From Diphasiastrum complanatum (taxonomy: Eukaryota > Streptophyta > Lycopodiopsida > Lycopodiales > Lycopodiaceae): a stretch of 64,000 bases of DNA. Of this stretch, positions 61,534 through 64,000 are shown in pieces; position 1 is the stretch's first letter, and every line of letters begins with the position of its first letter. A model generated the notes under the pieces. It worked only from the letters and a program-made list of their open reading frames with translations, was not told the origin of the DNA and made no database searches. Where the stretch lies: positions 41,134,016-41,198,015 of the forward strand of contig CM055092.1 in assembly GCA_029204225.1 (NCBI GenBank), read 5' to 3'. A program made the position numbers and the translations under genes.

Positions 61534-62724
61534 TGTTGTAAAGTTACTTTTACAAGCTTTACTTTCGGTGCCACCGGCGCCAACAACGCCCCTGCTGCTT
61601 CTGGCGCCATCGGCGCTAGCGACGCTCCCGGCGCCACTGTGACCAGAATGCAGTCGACGCCAAGTTCTTATGGCTGAAAATCTTTGATCGGTTCTAGCGA
61701 AGTTCAGAGAGCTCAGATCGATGTGCAATCACCTCACATGATCTAGGCATGATTAAAGGAAGCCTGGGGATCAATAAATTTTAGAGAGAGAAAATTGTAG
61801 AGAGAGAAAACGTGCTTTACCAGCCCGGGTAGAGTACTTGGTATGAGGGGAGGTGGCGAATTCCACCAATACTATAGGGGAGTGCGGGTTGCGACTCAGG
61901 GCCAGCTCCAACCAAGTCTTAGCCTCCCTTGCTGGAATGTTGTCTTGGCACCCGCCTTGGCATGCCAGCGCCCCGGAGACTAGGGTCGGTCACACACTTG
62001 AAATTTAATTTTCTCAGATTTATTAATGAAGTGGGATTTTTCTCAAATTGACTCTGATTACCTTATGGGATTCAGTGTTCGGTAAGAGCGCTAGTTGTAA
62101 GGCCGCTTCAAACTCTTTAATCTGGCACATAGTTGAGGGTCGTATTCCGGGACGCCAACGGTATGCCGTCGGGACCATTCGGTCCGTGGCGCCAACGGTA
62201 TGGTCGGGACCATTTGGTCCAGGAACTCGTTGTTTCCATATTTGTCGCGGCTTGTGGTTCTGAGTGTTCCTTGCACGAACATGAATGGGTTAAGCTCTTG
62301 GGGAACGGGCTCCAATCTGTTGGCTGAGTTCGATGGCTTGCTTGGGTGGAAGTTACCTGTTTATGGCTGTCCAGTCTGGCGTGGCGCCAGGTTGGCTTCC
62401 AGCGCTCGTGACGAAGCTTTCAGTTGGTTAAGTCTGATGTAAGTTTGACCGCTTGCTTGGAATGGATGTTACTCGTTTGTAACGAAGCTTTGAGTTGGTT
62501 AAGTTTGATGATGTCGGGCGGCTTGCCTGGAGGCAGTCACCCACATCGGGACCCCCAATCTGGTATGGTGCCAGGTTGGATCTCAATGTTGGTTTCGGAA
62601 CTTTAAGTTGGTTAAGTCTGATCGTCGTTGGCTGCTTGTATGTCAAGTGGGTTTGGACGGCAAGAGTTGAAGGCGGGGAAGCTAAGTCGTGGTTCCCGCC
62701 TCTCTTTGGGATGCCTGCGCTACA
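61534..62724 (+). mobile_element. Solo LTR of the LARD-like family (1,191 bp)
   Basis: It runs from TGTTGTAAAG to GCGCTACA, matching 9592-10781 along its whole length, with the same GGCGCC cluster (61580-61640), GTCGGGACCATTYGGTC pair and TTGGTTAAGT triplet. Flanks are GCAAT on the left and ACAAT on the right (four of five bases alike), as expected after insertion and LTR-LTR recombination. No internal sequence remains. Confidence 0.9.
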
Positions 62725-64000
62725 ACAATCCCATGGAGGACTACTCCAACTTTAGACTACATATATATGCAAAATGCTATTGTCTCCCATGTTGCTGAGC
62801 CAATTTTGTGTTAGTTTTTCATTTGGAGGGAGAGAAGAGAAACATGTCATATTTTGTCATTTTGAGATGTAGGATGTGTTGTAAAGTTGCTATTTTAGAA
62901 CGACTTCAAAGTATCAATATGCTTGCTGAATCGAAAAATTCAAAAAGAAAATTTGAGCTTGTGTGTGAGCGAAAGGACATATCTAGTAGACTCACTACAC
63001 AACACGAAAGTTGTATTGATCTATTGTGAAGCTTTTACATGAAGTCTAGATGGTGGCTAGCTTTCTTCAAAAATGATGTTAAATTGTTCAAGATAATGAG
63101 GCAGCTTAAGAAACATGTTTGACATATGCCAGTTAATATTGTTGAGATTCTTATTAGTGGTCAAAATGTGATTTTGGGAAGAGGGACAATCAAATGTATC
63201 TAATTTTTGTTGGATAGTGGATAGCATCTAGCTACCTTGCATACATCGAATGAGAAGCAAATAGAATCATTTGGGATGTGATTGAGAAGTGATGCTCAAC
63301 TTGAAGCAACTAGAAATTGATGGTTAACATGAAGCTACAATTATGACCATGAACTTTTCTTTTGACCTATTTATGATTCAATGGCTATCTTGTCTATAAC
63401 GATAAATACAATACAATAATTTTTGGTCGTCATTTTATAATGTAGTTGTTGCATTGCATAAAGTTTATGGAACATTGTGTTACAGGTGCCATCATGATGT
63501 TAAAGCAAGATTTTTTATATGCTTTGTTGTATGTACTTCCTAGATGCTTGAGGTACACAACTACTTGTGCATTTTTTTTTTCTTCTCATAAAAGACGTAT
63601 TATATATTGCTCTTTGCGAGATAAGCCAATGATATACCTTTCAAGCAGGCCTTGGCATTTTTCGAGTTTTATCTCTATCCATGATTCAACAAAAAGTTAG
63701 CACATGATGTGCAATGCTGTTTTTATGTCATTACATGTTTTTTTATAAATAAGAATTGTGGTTTGGTACATGGTTAAAAATTCTTACTAACCATCAAAAT
63801 ACATTGTGCTATTATTTAAATATAGGTTTATTTGTATTATGGAAATCTGTTTATGAAGTTGTAAAAGCTAGCACGCCAATGCGCTTTCCTACGAAAAGCA
63901 AAAACTTCAAACTTAAGAAAAAAAAATAATAAAATATTTTTTTTTTCTAAAGCCAATTTGGTTAAATTAAAAAAAAAACAACTTTGTAGGTCGTCGTGCT
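62725..64000 (+). other. No confirmed gene; weak gypsy protease-like trace
   Basis: AT-rich sequence. At about 63140-63230 a plus frame reads ILISGQNVILGRGTIKC and, after a stop, FLLDSG, which might be an old gypsy protease start, but stops are too many to be sure. The rest shows nothing. Confidence 0.3.

Overview
This is a nuclear window from a land plant. The evidence is one spliced housekeeping gene with canonical GT-AG introns, Ty1/copia, Ty3/gypsy and CACTA relics with plant-type primer-binding sites, and very long CT/GA and AT microsatellites. Introns of several kb filled with retrotransposons suit a large, repeat-rich genome. A fern or similar lineage is my guess and is not proven by the sequence.

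The only intact cellular gene is COPB2 (coatomer subunit beta-prime, COPI coat) on the + strand, 36492-59641. I could place 24 coding exons. Every junction is GT-AG and keeps frame, giving 906 codons plus a TGA stop and no internal stop. The first coding exon holds only the ATG. The exon and its 5' splice site lie in a tandem duplication whose second copy has lost the ATG. Introns 1, 11, 12, 19 and 21 are 1.2-4.9 kb. Intron 11 holds an antisense copia relic, and intron 1 holds a copia 3' end plus a diverged tandem repeat.

The left part (1-35.8 kb) is a graveyard of nested and rearranged elements. From left to right: an inverted copia fragment with back-to-back LTR ends; a third LTR copy; gypsy gag and copia integrase fragments; a probable non-coding LTR element (LARD-like, 7.1-10.8 kb); a chromodomain-gypsy tail; oppositely oriented gypsy gag and gag-protease pieces; a CACTA transposase tail; a defective antisense copia element with LTRs, PPT and PBS (17.6-22.9 kb); a large gypsy element with a tRNA-Asp-like PBS and an extra coiled-coil reading region after pol (22.9-32.0 kb); a copia RT fragment; and a second gypsy tail (33.5-34.9 kb).

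To the right of COPB2 are a MITE-like element (60.8-61.3 kb) and a solo LTR of the LARD family with a near-perfect 5-bp target duplication (61.5-62.7 kb), then sequence with nothing recognisable. I found no tRNA, rRNA or CRISPR. No clear novel biological system is visible. The strongest leads are the duplicated start exon of COPB2, GC-rich hairpins in its promoter and intron 11, copia patches inside the gypsy element with its extra ORF, the LARD family, and the one-sided AT expansion between two LTRs of one element.
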